From Pseudomonadota bacterium (lineage in GTDB: Bacteria; Pseudomonadota; Alphaproteobacteria; Sphingomonadales; Sphingomonadaceae): DNA of 57,678 bases. The notes beneath the pieces were generated by a model. The model was not told the origin of the DNA, did no database searches, and saw nothing but the letters and a program-made list of their open reading frames with translations. This document shows positions 8,360 through 17,108 of the stretch, piece by piece. The stretch's first letter is position 1. Each line of letters opens with the position of its first letter. The stretch lies in assembly GCA_023433305.1 (NCBI GenBank), contig JAEZCZ010000066.1:1-57678 (forward strand), given 5' to 3'. The translations under genes were made by a program, and so were the position numbers.

Positions 8360-9327
8360 CGGAACTCGTCGCACTCGACGTCGGCGGCACGCATGCGCGT
8401 TTCGCGCTCGTCACGATCGCGCCCACGGGGTCGATCGACGTCGGCGAGCCGGTCACGCTCAAGACCGACGACTACGCCAGCCTCCAGACGGCCTGGGAGG
8501 AGTTCGCCCGCCGCGTGCGGACGCCTCTGCCTGGCAACGCATCGATAGCGATCGCGGCGCCGATCGTCGGCGACACGATCCGCATGACGAACAACTCGTG
8601 GATCTTCCATGTCGGCGCGATCGACGACCAGCTCGGGCTGGACCGGTTCACGCTGATCAACGACTTCGGCGCGGTCGCCCATGCGGTGGCGAAAGCGCCC
8701 GAAGACAAGCTCGTCCATATAACCGGACCTGAGGGTCGGCTCCCCGAGCATGGCACCGTCAGCGTGCTTGGCCCCGGGACCGGGCTCGGCGTCGCGCATT
8801 TCCATCGCCATGCCGGCGGCTATCACGTGCAGTCGACCGAGGGAGGCCACATCGAGTTCGCCCCGCTCGACGAGATCGACGACTGGATGCTGGCGCGGCT
8901 GCGGCGCCGGCATCTGCGCGTGTCGACCGAGCGGGTCCATTCGGGCCCGGGCATATGCGAGATCTACGAAGCGCTTGCCGCGCGCGAGCACCGCGCTGTC
9001 GAGCCGCTCGACGACCGGACGATCTGGGAAAAGGGCATCGCCCGCGAGGACGGCTTGTGCGCGGCCGCAGTGGACCGTTTCTGCGCCTCGCTTGGCAGCC
9101 TGGCGGGAGACTTTGCGCTCGCGCACGGGGCAAGCGCAGTGGTCCTGGCTGGCGGGCTCGGGCTCCGGCTTCGAGAGCTGCTGCCGCGCTCCGCATTCGG
9201 AGACCGGTTCCGGTTCAAGGGGCGTTACACGCAGATGATGGCGGGCATTCCGGTGAAGTTGATCGTGCACCCACAACCGGGTCTGTTCGGCGCCGCGGCG
9301 GCATTCGCCCTGGAACATGGCTTATGA
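8356..9327 (+). CDS. glk: Glucokinase (COG0837 type)
   Basis: Phosphorylates free glucose with ATP, supplying glucose 6-phosphate to zwf. The 323-residue protein starts at GTG 8356, which overlaps the edd stop; a longer frame upstream to 8188 is edd sequence out of frame. Motifs are LDVGGTHARFAL (phosphate 1), NDFGAVAHA (catalytic Asp), VLGPGTGLGVAHF (phosphate 2), STEGGHIEFAP and AVVLAGGLGLRLREL (adenosine site). Its presence in the operon, with a putatively co-regulated periplasmic beta-glucosidase, suggests uptake of glucose as the free sugar. Confidence 0.95.
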   Translation: MTELVALDVGGTHARFALVTIAPTGSIDVGEPVTLKTDDYASLQTAWEEFARRVRTPLPGNASIAIAAPIVGDTIRMTNNSWIFHVGAIDDQLGLDRFTLINDFGAVAHAVAKAPEDKLVHITGPEGRLPEHGTVSVLGPGTGLGVAHFHRHAGGYHVQSTEGGHIEFAPLDEIDDWMLARLRRRHLRVSTERVHSGPGICEIYEALAAREHRAVEPLDDRTIWEKGIAREDGLCAAAVDRFCASLGSLAGDFALAHGASAVVLAGGLGLRLRELLPRSAFGDRFRFKGRYTQMMAGIPVKLIVHPQPGLFGAAAAFALEHGL

Positions 9328-9935
9328 TGACGATTGACGAAATCATGCGCACGGCACCGGTTATCCCGGTGCTGGTGATCGAGGACGCGCAAGACGCCCG
9401 CCCGCTGGCCGAAGCGCTCGTCGCCGGCGGCCTGCGCGTGCTCGAGGTGACCCTGCGGACGCCCGCGGCGCTCGATGCCATCCGCCGCATGAACCTAGTT
9501 CCCGGTGCGATCGTCGGCGCGGGAACCGTCATCAACGAAGAGCAGTTCGAAGAGGTCCACGCCGCCGGCGCCGAGTTCGTCGTCTCGCCCGGCCTGACCG
9601 AGAACGTCGCCCACGCGGCGAGCCGTCTGGGCGTGCCTTTCCTTCCGGGGGTAGCAACCGCTGGCGAGATCATGCACGGCCTCGACCTGGGCTTGACGCA
9701 TTTCAAGTTCTTCCCGGCCGAGACCTCGGGCGGAATCAAGGCGCTCAAGGCGCTCGCCGCGCCGTTCGCACAGTGTCGCTTCTGCCCGACTGGCGGGATC
9801 ACCGCCGCGAGCGCGCCGGACTGGCTCGCGCTCGATCCGGTGCTTTGCGTCGGCGGTAGCTGGATCGTGCCCAAGGGTGCCGACATGGAGCAAGTCCGCA
9901 CGCTGGCGCAGCAAGCGGCCGCGCTCAGCCGTTAA
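9324..9935 (+). CDS. eda: KDPG aldolase (2-dehydro-3-deoxy-phosphogluconate aldolase)
   Basis: Cleaves KDPG to pyruvate and glyceraldehyde 3-phosphate, the last dedicated step of the Entner-Doudoroff route. The 203-residue protein has the class I aldolase motifs LEVTLRTPAALDAIRRM (Glu), VGAGTV, SPGLTENV, and HFKFFPAETSGG with the Schiff-base Lys near residue 135, then FCPTGGIT and VGGSWIVPK. ATG 9324 overlaps the glk stop (ATGATG; 9327 is an alternative). It is last gene of the operon. Confidence 0.96.
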   Translation: MMTIDEIMRTAPVIPVLVIEDAQDARPLAEALVAGGLRVLEVTLRTPAALDAIRRMNLVPGAIVGAGTVINEEQFEEVHAAGAEFVVSPGLTENVAHAASRLGVPFLPGVATAGEIMHGLDLGLTHFKFFPAETSGGIKALKALAAPFAQCRFCPTGGITAASAPDWLALDPVLCVGGSWIVPKGADMEQVRTLAQQAAALSR

Positions 9936-9948
9936 CGATTGCACGAAG

Positions 9949-9969
9949 CGCGTCCCCTCGCGGGACGCG
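9949..9969 (+). terminator. Hairpin after the Entner-Doudoroff operon
   Basis: An 8-base-pair stem (CGCGTCCC/GGGACGCG) with a five-base loop begins 14 bases after the eda stop. There is no U-tract, so as an intrinsic terminator it would be weak. The position, between operon end and the next gene's likely promoter (CATAAT near 9997), supports the call. Confidence 0.35.
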
Positions 9970-10017
9970 GCCGTCTGGGCGCTGGCCGTTAACCATAATC
10001 GGCGCCATAAGCGCCCC

Positions 10018-10674
10018 ATGAGCGAGGTCGTGAAATGGATTGGCGGGACCACGATCGTGGCAGTCGTCCTGCTTGCCTCCGCGGTGATCGCCGGCAACGC
10101 GCTCGAAGCACAGGTTTCTCCAGCGGCGCAAGTCGTGGAGCATGCTAAGCTGGAACGATCGCCCGCCGCACAGCAAGCGCCGAAGCCTGCGCCTTCGCCC
10201 GAGCCTTTCGTGATCAAGCGAATCCTGCCGATCGATGGCCCGATCCGTTACGGCGAGTGGCACTGGAACGAGGACGGGGCCCCGGCCGAGGGCCCGCTCG
10301 TCATCACCGTCGACCTCGAAGCGCGCGTGATGTCGGTCTTCCGCGACGGTTACGAGATCGGGGCGGCTGCCGTGCTGCTCGGCACAGATCAGCATCCGAC
10401 GCCCACAGGCGTCTTCCCGATCCTCTCGAAAGAACGCCATAACATCTCCGAGAAGTACGGCAACGCTCCGATGCCCTGGACACTGCGGTTGACCTGGGAC
10501 GGCGTGGCAATCCACGGCGGCTCGACAGTCGAGCGCGGATACGCCAGCCACGGCTGCATCGGCACGCCCGATCCGTTCGTGTCGAAGCTGTTCGCCATCG
10601 CCAGCAAGGGTGACCGGGTCATCATCACGCGCGGCAAGAAAGCCGAGCTGGGGACGCCGCTGGCGGCGCTCTAA
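10018..10674 (+). CDS. L,D-transpeptidase (YkuD family), membrane-anchored
   Basis: A 218-residue protein with an N-terminal hydrophobic anchor (WIGGTTIVAVVLLASAVIAG), a Pro/Ala-rich linker and a C-terminal YkuD catalytic domain. The catalytic signature spans IHGGSTVERGYASHGCIG, with the His and the SHGC nucleophile Cys. Such enzymes cross-link peptidoglycan at meso-DAP or attach proteins to it, in the periplasm. Start ATG 10018 gives an ordinary anchor; the longer frame to 9877 is eda in another frame. Its TAA overlaps the stop of convergent tilS by four bases, leaving no room for a terminator. Confidence 0.9.
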   Translation: MSEVVKWIGGTTIVAVVLLASAVIAGNALEAQVSPAAQVVEHAKLERSPAAQQAPKPAPSPEPFVIKRILPIDGPIRYGEWHWNEDGAPAEGPLVITVDLEARVMSVFRDGYEIGAAAVLLGTDQHPTPTGVFPILSKERHNISEKYGNAPMPWTLRLTWDGVAIHGGSTVERGYASHGCIGTPDPFVSKLFAIASKGDRVIITRGKKAELGTPLAAL

Positions 10675-11672
10675 ATGCCCCGCCTCGGCGGCTCGCGGTG
10701 AAAAGTCCAAAGGCCTTTGTTCACATCGATCAGGACGCCCGCGAGCGTCGCGCGCCCGCCCGCATCGAGCGCGTCGACGAGCCGCGCAACGGCCGTTGCC
10801 GGCGCGTGCTCACCGCTCAGCGCCTCGATTCCCATCTGCACCACTCGAATTTGGACTGTGCGAGGCACCGACGACGAGCTCCACCTGTAAGAGCCGTCCA
10901 GTTCGCGAACCTTTTCGTCCCATTCGCGCCGCGCGGCCCAATCCAGCGCCTCTTCGGCCTCGGCCAAGTGCGATGCGGAGCGGGCGATGGCCGCCGGATC
11001 GAGCCAATCCGCCGTGGCCAGCGCCTCGCGGAGACGCGCCCGGTCGAAGCGCGGATCGGCATTCGAGGGATCCTGCGCGGGAATGAGGCCCGTGCTCGCG
11101 ACGAGCGCCTTAAGCTCGGCCTTGCGCCAGCCGAGCAGAGGCCGAAACAGCGTGAGACCCGTGGACGGCCATGTCCCGCGCGCCCGGATGCCGGCTAGGC
11201 CGGCCAGGCCACTCGCGCGGTTGAGCCGCATCAGGACGGTCTCGGCCTGGTCGTCGGCATGGTGCGCCGTGGCGAGTGCCTGGGCGCCTCGCTCCCGCGC
11301 CCATTCGCCGAGCGCGTCGTAACGAGCCCGACGAGCCTGGTCTTGCAGGTTGCCGGGGGCCAGCCTCACAGCAAGCGTGCGATGTGGCACGCCTAGCCGG
11401 GCGCATAGCTCGGCGACCATCTCCGCCTCCGCCGCTGCTTCCGGCCGAAGCCCGTGATCGACCGTCGCCGCCTCGACGGCGCCCGGTCTTGCCGCGCTGG
11501 CCAACAGGAGGAGAGCCAGGCTGTCAGGCCCCCCCGAAACCGCCAGGCCCAGCTTCACGCCCGGCCGGTCACCCGCCGGCCACAACCGCGTGCATTCGGC
11601 GGTGAAGCGCGCGACTTGCCCGCGGCCGACCGCGTCAGCCCGGGCAGGTGACCTTGGCGCGGTCGCGGTCAT
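10671..11672 (-). CDS. tilS: tRNA(Ile)-lysidine synthetase
   Basis: Adds lysine to C34 of tRNA-Ile(CAU) using ATP, so that AUA is read as isoleucine; essential in most bacteria. It is 333 residues with the N-type ATP-pyrophosphatase P-loop VSGGPDSLALLLL near residue 46, then VDHGLRPEAAAEAE and TAHHADDQAETVLMRL. The C-terminal TilS domain is short, as in alphaproteobacteria. ATG 11672 follows AAGGAACAGT and overlaps the 3' end of the cpoB-like gene by 38 bases, so the two are translationally linked. Confidence 0.95.
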   Translation of the reverse strand: MTATAPRSPARADAVGRGQVARFTAECTRLWPAGDRPGVKLGLAVSGGPDSLALLLLASAARPGAVEAATVDHGLRPEAAAEAEMVAELCARLGVPHRTLAVRLAPGNLQDQARRARYDALGEWARERGAQALATAHHADDQAETVLMRLNRASGLAGLAGIRARGTWPSTGLTLFRPLLGWRKAELKALVASTGLIPAQDPSNADPRFDRARLREALATADWLDPAAIARSASHLAEAEEALDWAARREWDEKVRELDGSYRWSSSSVPRTVQIRVVQMGIEALSGEHAPATAVARLVDALDAGGRATLAGVLIDVNKGLWTFHREPPRRGI

Positions 11673-12561
11673 ACTGTTCCTTCAAACGCCCTGTGGCGAG
11701 CGCAGGATAGGTTTCGCTGAACTCGGCGAGCGCGATGCAAGCGCGATTGGTGTCGCCGAGCGTGACCATGGCTTCCGAGAGGAACAGCAGGCTGTCGCCG
11801 GCGCGCGCGCCGTTCTTGTCGTTCTGGTAGTTCTCGAAGAAATGCGTCGCAGCCTCGCGCGGCTGGCCGTTGTCCAAATAGGCGCGGCCGAGCAAGTTGC
11901 GACCGTAGCTCGTGCGTGGGTGGCGCGGGTACTTTTCGAGAAACAGCGCAAGCTGCTGCTGGGCTTCGGGATAGTAGCCCGCTTCCCACAGCCGGAAGCC
12001 ATAGGTGTACTCGTCGTCACCGGCATCGTCCGTCTGCGGCTTGGCGACGGCCTGGACCGCAGCGAGCCGCGCCGCGCTGGGCCCCGGCGCGGCAGCGGCG
12101 GCCGTGGGCGACTGCGTGGCGGGAGCACGGCTGGTGCCCTGCGAGGGCACCGGGATTATTCCGGTCGGGACTTCGACCGGCACCTGTGGCGCAGCGGACG
12201 CCTCGATCTGCGCCTGGAGTTCGCGCAACTCGTTAGCGGTTTCCTCGTTGCGAGCGGTCAGCCGCGCGAGTTGCGCTTCGAGCGCGTCGAGCCGCGCAAG
12301 GACGTCTGTCAGGGGGGTGCTCGAAGGCGTGCCTACCGGCTGCTGAGGTTGTGGACGCGTGGTGTCGACTTCGGGAGTGAAATAGCGCCCGTCACCCCCC
12401 GGAAACACCGCACGCTGCAACGCGCGCAGCTCGGATTCGATCTTGCGCAACCGGCTCTCATCGCTCTGCGCGGACGCGCTCGTCGGCATGAAAGCGGTCA
12501 CCACGCCGGCCATCAGCAGGCCGGTGATCGTCTTGCGGGTGGCGTTCCAGCCGCTTGTCAT
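11635..12561 (-). CDS. CpoB/YbgF-like periplasmic TPR protein
   Basis: A 308-residue exported protein. It has a signal peptide ending SASA-QSDESRL, a coiled coil (LTDVLARLDALEAQLARLTARNEETANEL, shown in part by heptad Leu), a Pro/Thr-rich linker and three C-terminal tetratricopeptide repeats (YTYGFRLWEAGYYPEAQQQL, then NLLGRAYLDNGQPREAATHF). The order coiled coil-linker-TPR is that of YbgF/CpoB, which works with the Tol-Pal system and coordinates peptidoglycan synthesis at division. No tol genes are in this window. Its 3' end overlaps tilS. Confidence 0.82.
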   Translation of the reverse strand: MTSGWNATRKTITGLLMAGVVTAFMPTSASAQSDESRLRKIESELRALQRAVFPGGDGRYFTPEVDTTRPQPQQPVGTPSSTPLTDVLARLDALEAQLARLTARNEETANELRELQAQIEASAAPQVPVEVPTGIIPVPSQGTSRAPATQSPTAAAAAPGPSAARLAAVQAVAKPQTDDAGDDEYTYGFRLWEAGYYPEAQQQLALFLEKYPRHPRTSYGRNLLGRAYLDNGQPREAATHFFENYQNDKNGARAGDSLLFLSEAMVTLGDTNRACIALAEFSETYPALATGRLKEQYDRDRAKVTCPG

Positions 12562-12684
12562 CCTTGCATTCCCTCCAATGTCGCTTCGATTGCCGCCTTT
12601 TGCCGTGGGGTGCGCGAACGGCGGCTGAACAATCTCGCCGGCACTGTGCCAAGGCGGGATTCGCTTGTCGAGGAACCGGGACGC

Positions 12685-13512
12685 CTAGGTTGTGGGCGAA
12701 GCCGCCGGGCTCGGCGCGGCAGCCGGCCTTCCGCGGGCAACCAGCGCTTCTGCGCTCACCGGAACGTCGCTCACCACCCGTTGCTCTTCGGCGAGCCGCG
12801 GGACGCGCCGCCCGCCGACCGTGATCTGGAGAGCGTCCGGGCGCCCGGTCCGCACCATCGGCTGACGCGCGTCGGCGGGAACGGTGTAGGTGTCGCCGCG
12901 CGCCATCAGCATTTCCGCGAGCGTCCCGTCGGCGGTGTAGAACCGTACCCAGGCATCTTCGGTCGCGGTGAAAACCACCGGCCCCGTCGCCGCGGCTGCG
13001 CGTCCGGTGGCCGCCGCACTCGGCTGCTTCGCCTGCCGCGCGGCCTGCTCGGCTTCCTGCTGCTCGACGAGACTCGGGAGTTCGGCCGCCGGGGCAAAGA
13101 ACGTCTTCGCCACGAAGAACAGTCCGGCCAGGACAAGCACCACGGCGAGCACCGATAGCCAGCTAAGCGCGCGCGACGGGACCCGCGCCGGATCGCCCGG
13201 CTCGAATCCCGGCGCACGATCGCGCGGCTCCACGTCTTGCGCGTCGAGCTCCGCCCGGACACGGTCGGCGACCATCGTGTCGTCGAGACCGACAGCCCGC
13301 GCATAAGTGCGCGAGAAACCGATGGCGTACGTGCGCGCGGGAAGCGCGGCGAAATCACCCTTCTCGATCGTCTCGAGATGCCGCTGCGGGATGCGTGTTT
13401 CCGCGGCGAGTTCCTGAAGCGACAGCCCGCTCGCCTCGCGCGCAGCCTGCAACTCCCCACCTACGCCACCAACCGGACGCGGCCCTGTTTCCTCTGCCGG
13501 ATCTTCAGTCAT
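12685..13512 (-). CDS. rodZ: RodZ-like protein (XRE helix-turn-helix plus membrane segment, DUF4115)
   Basis: A 275-residue protein with a cytosolic Cro/C1-type helix-turn-helix (LQAAREASGLSLQELAAETRIPQRHLETIEKGDF, residues ~21-54), one membrane span (LSVLAVVLVLAGLFFVAKTF, ~115-136), an Ala/Gln linker and a periplasmic DUF4115-type beta domain (AWVRFYTADGTLAEMLMARGD). This architecture is that of RodZ, which couples MreB filaments to the cell-wall elongation machinery. The helix-turn-helix is used for protein contact rather than DNA binding in RodZ. It lies between ptsP and the cpoB-like gene, all on the minus strand. Confidence 0.85.
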   Translation of the reverse strand: MTEDPAEETGPRPVGGVGGELQAAREASGLSLQELAAETRIPQRHLETIEKGDFAALPARTYAIGFSRTYARAVGLDDTMVADRVRAELDAQDVEPRDRAPGFEPGDPARVPSRALSWLSVLAVVLVLAGLFFVAKTFFAPAAELPSLVEQQEAEQAARQAKQPSAAATGRAAAATGPVVFTATEDAWVRFYTADGTLAEMLMARGDTYTVPADARQPMVRTGRPDALQITVGGRRVPRLAEEQRVVSDVPVSAEALVARGRPAAAPSPAASPTT

Positions 13513-13616
13513 TCCCGTTCCAGCTTAGAGCCGGTGCCATCTGTGCGAAAAATCATCGTGCCCGACTGAAAGGCCCCGGGCGCGCCAAGTCAAGTCGCGC
13601 GAACTCGTACGGGTTC

Positions 13617-15887
13617 CTATTCGACCTCTATTTCGCGTTCTTCGGCCCACTTGGTCAGCGCAGCGCGCAAGTCCGGCGGCGGCGCCGCCAGCCAGCCGCT
13701 CATCGCTTTTCCGATATCCACCATGTCGACCTTGCGGATCAGCTCCTTGATCGGCCCGACGGCCGCCGGGGTGATGGAAAGGCGTGTGATGCCGACCCCG
13801 AGCAAAGCGAGCGCCTCGAGCCGACGCCCGCCCATCTCGCCGCACACGCCGAGCTGGATCGGATGGCCGACCGTGGCCGCCACGACCCGACGAAGGAACC
13901 GCAGGATCGCCGGGCTCAGCCAGTCGTAGCGCTCCGCAAGCTTGGGGTTGGCGCGATCGGCCGCGAACAGGAACTGGGTGAGGTCGTTGGTGCCGACCGA
14001 TATGAACGAAATCTTCGGGATCAGCACGTCGAGCATTTCGGCGAGCGAAGGCACTTCGAGCATGACCCCATATCGGATCGCCTCGGGCAGCGTGTGGCGC
14101 GTCTTCCGGAGGAACTCCAGCTGGCTGTCGAAGACGGCCTTGGCGGCATCGAACTCCCACGGCTCGGACACCATCGGAAACATGACGTTGAGCCGCCGCC
14201 CCGCGGCCGCGTCAATCAGCGCGCGCGCCTGGACTTTGAGCAGACCCTCGCGCTCGAGCGCGAGGCGGAGCGCGCGCCAGCCCATCGCGGGATTCTCGTC
14301 CTCGCGGCTGGATTCGCTGCTGAGATAGGCGAGCGCCTTGTCCCCGCCGATGTCGACCGTGCGAAAGACCACGGGCTTCTCGCCCGCCGCGTCGAGGACG
14401 TCGCGATAGAGGCGCGTCTGGCGATCGCGCTGCGGCAGCGTGGCCGAGACGAGAAACTGGAACTCGGTGCGGAACAGCCCGATTCCGTCCGCTCCGGTCA
14501 GGCTCAGCATCGGCAGGTCGTCGCGCAGGCCCGCGTTCATCATCACCTCGATGCGCTGACCATCGCGGGTGAACGGTTCGACATCGCGCATCTGCGCGTA
14601 GGCAGCCTGTCGTTCACGGCTGCGCGCCACGCGAGTGTCGAAGGTATCGAGCACGGTCTGCATGGGCCGCACGGTCAGCTTGCCGGCATTGCCGTCCAGC
14701 AGCAGCGTGTCGCCCTCGCGGATCAGGCCGCGCGCGTTGCGGACGCGGCCGAGCACGGGCACGCCCATCGCGCGCGCCACGATCACCACGTGCGCCGTGA
14801 GCGAGCCTTCCTCGAGCACGACGCCCTTGAGCCGGCGCTTGTCGTATTCGAGCAGCTCGGCGGGGCCCAGGTTCTTGGCGATCAGCACGGTGTCGCCGCG
14901 CAAGCCGACGCTGGCGGCGGTGCCGAGCTGGCCGGATACGATCCGCAGCAACCGGTTGGACAAGTCCTCAAGGTCGTGCATTCGATCCTGGAGCAACGGA
15001 TCCTGGATCTCGCGCATGCGCATGCGGGTGCGCTGCTGGACACGCTCGATCGCGGCTTCGGCGGTGAGGCCGGCGTCGATGGCCTCGTTGATGCGACGAC
15101 CCCAGCCTTCGTCGTAGGCGAACATCTTGTAGGTCTCGAGGACCTGCTGATGCTCGCCGTCGTGGCCGAACTCCGCCTGCCCGGCCATCTGGTCGATCTG
15201 TTCGCGCATCTTGTCGAACGCGAGGTAGACCCGTTGCCGCTCTGCCTCGATGTCCTCGGCGACGGTCTGCTCGATGATGATGCGCGGCTGGTGGAACACC
15301 GCCTGGCCGATGGCGAGGCCCTTCACCAGCTGCAGGCCGTCGAGCACTAGCGTGCCCGAATGAGCCGCTTCCGCCGCGACCGATCCTTCCGCGTCGGCCA
15401 GCCCCGCGTTGTGGATCAGTTCGGCGAGCACCATCGCGACGGTCTGCAGCGCCTCGATCTCGACTTCCTCGTAGCGGCGCGGATCGGTGTGCTGGACCGT
15501 GAGCACTCCGATCGCCCGCTCGCGCCGCACGATCGGGACGCCGGCGAACGAATGGAAGCGTTCCTCGCCCGTCTCGGGGCGGTACTGGAATTCCGGATGG
15601 GTCGCGGCCTCGGCGAGGTTCAGCGTCTCGATATTCTGGGCGATGGTCCCGGTCAGGCCCTCGCCGATGCCGAGCTTGGTGACATGGACCGCGCTCTGGT
15701 TGAGGCCGCGCGTCGCGAACAGCTCCAGCATCCCCTCGCGCAAGAGGTAGATCGAGCAGACTTCGCTATCGAGCGTTTCGCCGATGATCTCGGCGACCTG
15801 GTTTAGCTTGCCCTGCGCATGAGAGCGCGAGGCCATCACGTCCTGCAGCTGGAGAAGGATCGAACGAGCTGCGGCGGCGGCGGTCAT
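13617..15887 (-). CDS. ptsP: Phosphoenolpyruvate-protein phosphotransferase PtsP (EI-Ntr)
   Basis: First enzyme of the nitrogen PTS, taking phosphate from PEP and passing it to NPr; a regulator rather than a sugar transporter. The 756-residue protein has an N-terminal GAF sensor domain (residues ~20-160), the PEP-utilising N domain, the phospho-His swivel domain with EEGSLTAHVVIVARAMGVPVLG near residue 356, and a C-terminal TIM barrel with the PEP-binding motifs GIGLFRTEFQFL, VFRTVDIGGDK and SVGTNDLTQFLFAADR. Length is normal for EI-Ntr. GAF ligands in related proteins include glutamine. Confidence 0.96.
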   Translation of the reverse strand: MTAAAAARSILLQLQDVMASRSHAQGKLNQVAEIIGETLDSEVCSIYLLREGMLELFATRGLNQSAVHVTKLGIGEGLTGTIAQNIETLNLAEAATHPEFQYRPETGEERFHSFAGVPIVRRERAIGVLTVQHTDPRRYEEVEIEALQTVAMVLAELIHNAGLADAEGSVAAEAAHSGTLVLDGLQLVKGLAIGQAVFHQPRIIIEQTVAEDIEAERQRVYLAFDKMREQIDQMAGQAEFGHDGEHQQVLETYKMFAYDEGWGRRINEAIDAGLTAEAAIERVQQRTRMRMREIQDPLLQDRMHDLEDLSNRLLRIVSGQLGTAASVGLRGDTVLIAKNLGPAELLEYDKRRLKGVVLEEGSLTAHVVIVARAMGVPVLGRVRNARGLIREGDTLLLDGNAGKLTVRPMQTVLDTFDTRVARSRERQAAYAQMRDVEPFTRDGQRIEVMMNAGLRDDLPMLSLTGADGIGLFRTEFQFLVSATLPQRDRQTRLYRDVLDAAGEKPVVFRTVDIGGDKALAYLSSESSREDENPAMGWRALRLALEREGLLKVQARALIDAAAGRRLNVMFPMVSEPWEFDAAKAVFDSQLEFLRKTRHTLPEAIRYGVMLEVPSLAEMLDVLIPKISFISVGTNDLTQFLFAADRANPKLAERYDWLSPAILRFLRRVVAATVGHPIQLGVCGEMGGRRLEALALLGVGITRLSITPAAVGPIKELIRKVDMVDIGKAMSGWLAAPPPDLRAALTKWAEEREIEVE

Positions 15888-15980
15888 TCCGCTCGACTAT
15901 CGCATTAGCTCGGCTTTGGAAATGTTGCCGGCGGGCCCCGGAGCCGCATCGCGACGCCGGGTCCGCCGTGTGACGACTTG

Positions 15981-16136
15981 TCAGGTAAACGAAAGTTCTT
16001 CCTTTATCTTGAGCTTCCGCTTCTTGAGCGCCTGGATCATCGAACTGTCGGGAGCGGGCCGGTTCATCTCTTCCTGGATGCGGCGCTCCAACCCCTCGTG
16101 CTTGGCGTGAAGGGCTGCGACATGCGAGGATTCCGT
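15981..16136 (-). CDS. DUF465/YdcH-like small coiled-coil protein with apparent ACG start
   Basis: The conserved part (ESSHVAALHAKHEGLERRI, then MNRPAPDSSMIQALKKRKLKIKEEL) is a DUF465 helical hairpin. Family members usually begin M-x-SSHV, and here that first codon is ACG (16134-16136). A strong AAGGAG lies six bases before the ACG, so translation probably starts there, or the base is an ATG with a sequencing error. The frame also stays open upstream to ATG 16232, but that extension is Arg-rich, has no ribosome site and is not family-like. Function of DUF465 proteins is not established. A second DUF465 gene is divergent at 16316. Confidence 0.75.
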   Translation of the reverse strand, partial: TESSHVAALHAKHEGLERRIQEEMNRPAPDSSMIQALKKRKLKIKEELSFT

Positions 16137-16315
16137 ACGGTTCTCCTTATCCCGAGAGGGTTTCCCCTGCCCATTGGAACGACCCTGCGACACGACTCGC
16201 GGCAGGGTGGCGAGCCGCGCGATTGTCATCAAATCACATAAGTCTTAAGGCTTCAAACCCTGCCTGCGATGAACCGATTAAACACGGCGACGCGGCGCCA
16301 TGAGGGATGTGCGGC

Positions 16316-16513
16316 GTGACCGAAGAGGAGATGCGCAAGCGGCTGGCGGCGCTGAGGATCGAGCACCGCGATCTCGACGCGGCGATCGCCGCGCTCAGCG
16401 CATCGGACAGCCAGGACCAGTTGCAGATCGCGCGGCTGAAGAAGCGCAAGCTGCGACTGAAGGACCAGATCGCGATCATCGAAGACTACCTCACCCCCGA
16501 CATCATCGCCTGA
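16316..16513 (+). CDS. DUF465/YdcH-like small protein
   Basis: A 65-residue helical hairpin protein (MTEEEMRKRLAALRIEHRDL, then QIARLKKRKLRLKDQIAII), the second DUF465 member here. I prefer GTG 16316, nine bases after GAGGG; ATG 16307 would start inside that box. The C-terminal LKKRKLRLKDQI block matches LKKRKLKIKEEL of the paralogue at 15981. Function unknown. The RcdA-like gene follows downstream. Confidence 0.85.
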   Translation: MTEEEMRKRLAALRIEHRDLDAAIAALSASDSQDQLQIARLKKRKLRLKDQIAIIEDYLTPDIIA

Positions 16514-16613
16514 GCCTCGCGTGCCTTCGCGGGACAATGGGACGCGCGCGGCGGAAAACCCCGCGACGGAACTGGCGCCCGCCTGGTCTGTTGGAGTAGC
16601 GCTGGCGAACCAC

Positions 16614-17081
16614 ATGGCCGAAACCGCCGACCTCAGCCCGACGATCGTCGAGACGCTCTATCACGAGGCGCTGGATCTCGCCGACCAGGCGCGCGCTGCG
16701 TTCGACTTGTCGGGCCGGCTGACCACCGCCAGCCAGGACGAGGACCTCGCGCGCATCGCGCTCTCTTGCGAGGCGCTGCGCACCACGACCCGCATGATGC
16801 ATGCGATCGCCTGGCTGCTGAACCAGCGGGCGTTCTTCGCGGGCGAGCTATCGGAGTTCCAGCTCCGTCGGCACGGCCGACTGCCGCCGGCGCAACCCGA
16901 AGCCCCGCTTGACCAGATCGCGCTGCTGGGGCCCGATCTGCGCAGCCTCATCGAGCGGACCCAGCGTTTCTACGCGCGGATCGAGCGGCTCGACCGGGCA
17001 TGGCGCGAGCATTTCGCGATGCATCCGGCCGCGATCCATCGCTTGCGCGAACGGCTCGGCCACGCGGTCGGCCACCTGTAG
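16614..17081 (+). CDS. DUF1465 protein, RcdA-like (CtrA-degradation adaptor family)
   Basis: A 155-residue helical protein whose core (ETLYHEALDLADQARAAF, CEALRTTTRMMHAIAWLLNQRA, and the Phe-Gln-Leu stretch after it) matches DUF1465. The Caulobacter member RcdA is an adaptor that helps deliver the cell-cycle regulator CtrA and other substrates to the ClpXP protease. Start choice is uncertain: ATG 16614 gives the family-like beginning, while a GTG at 16521 would add 31 residues with no clear ribosome site. A role in cell-cycle proteolysis is inferred by homology only. Confidence 0.75.
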   Translation: MAETADLSPTIVETLYHEALDLADQARAAFDLSGRLTTASQDEDLARIALSCEALRTTTRMMHAIAWLLNQRAFFAGELSEFQLRRHGRLPPAQPEAPLDQIALLGPDLRSLIERTQRFYARIERLDRAWREHFAMHPAAIHRLRERLGHAVGHL

Positions 17082-17108
17082 CGCGCGGTCGGCACGGCCG
17101 ACCGGCAG

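Noticed and set aside
13395..15350. Very long open frame antisense to ptsP (651 codons), and similar ones antisense to edd, flhA and the PQQ dehydrogenase
   Set aside because: High GC with strong third-position bias opens the complementary frame. The predicted proteins are His/Arg/Ala-rich without domains, while the opposite strand encodes complete known enzymes.
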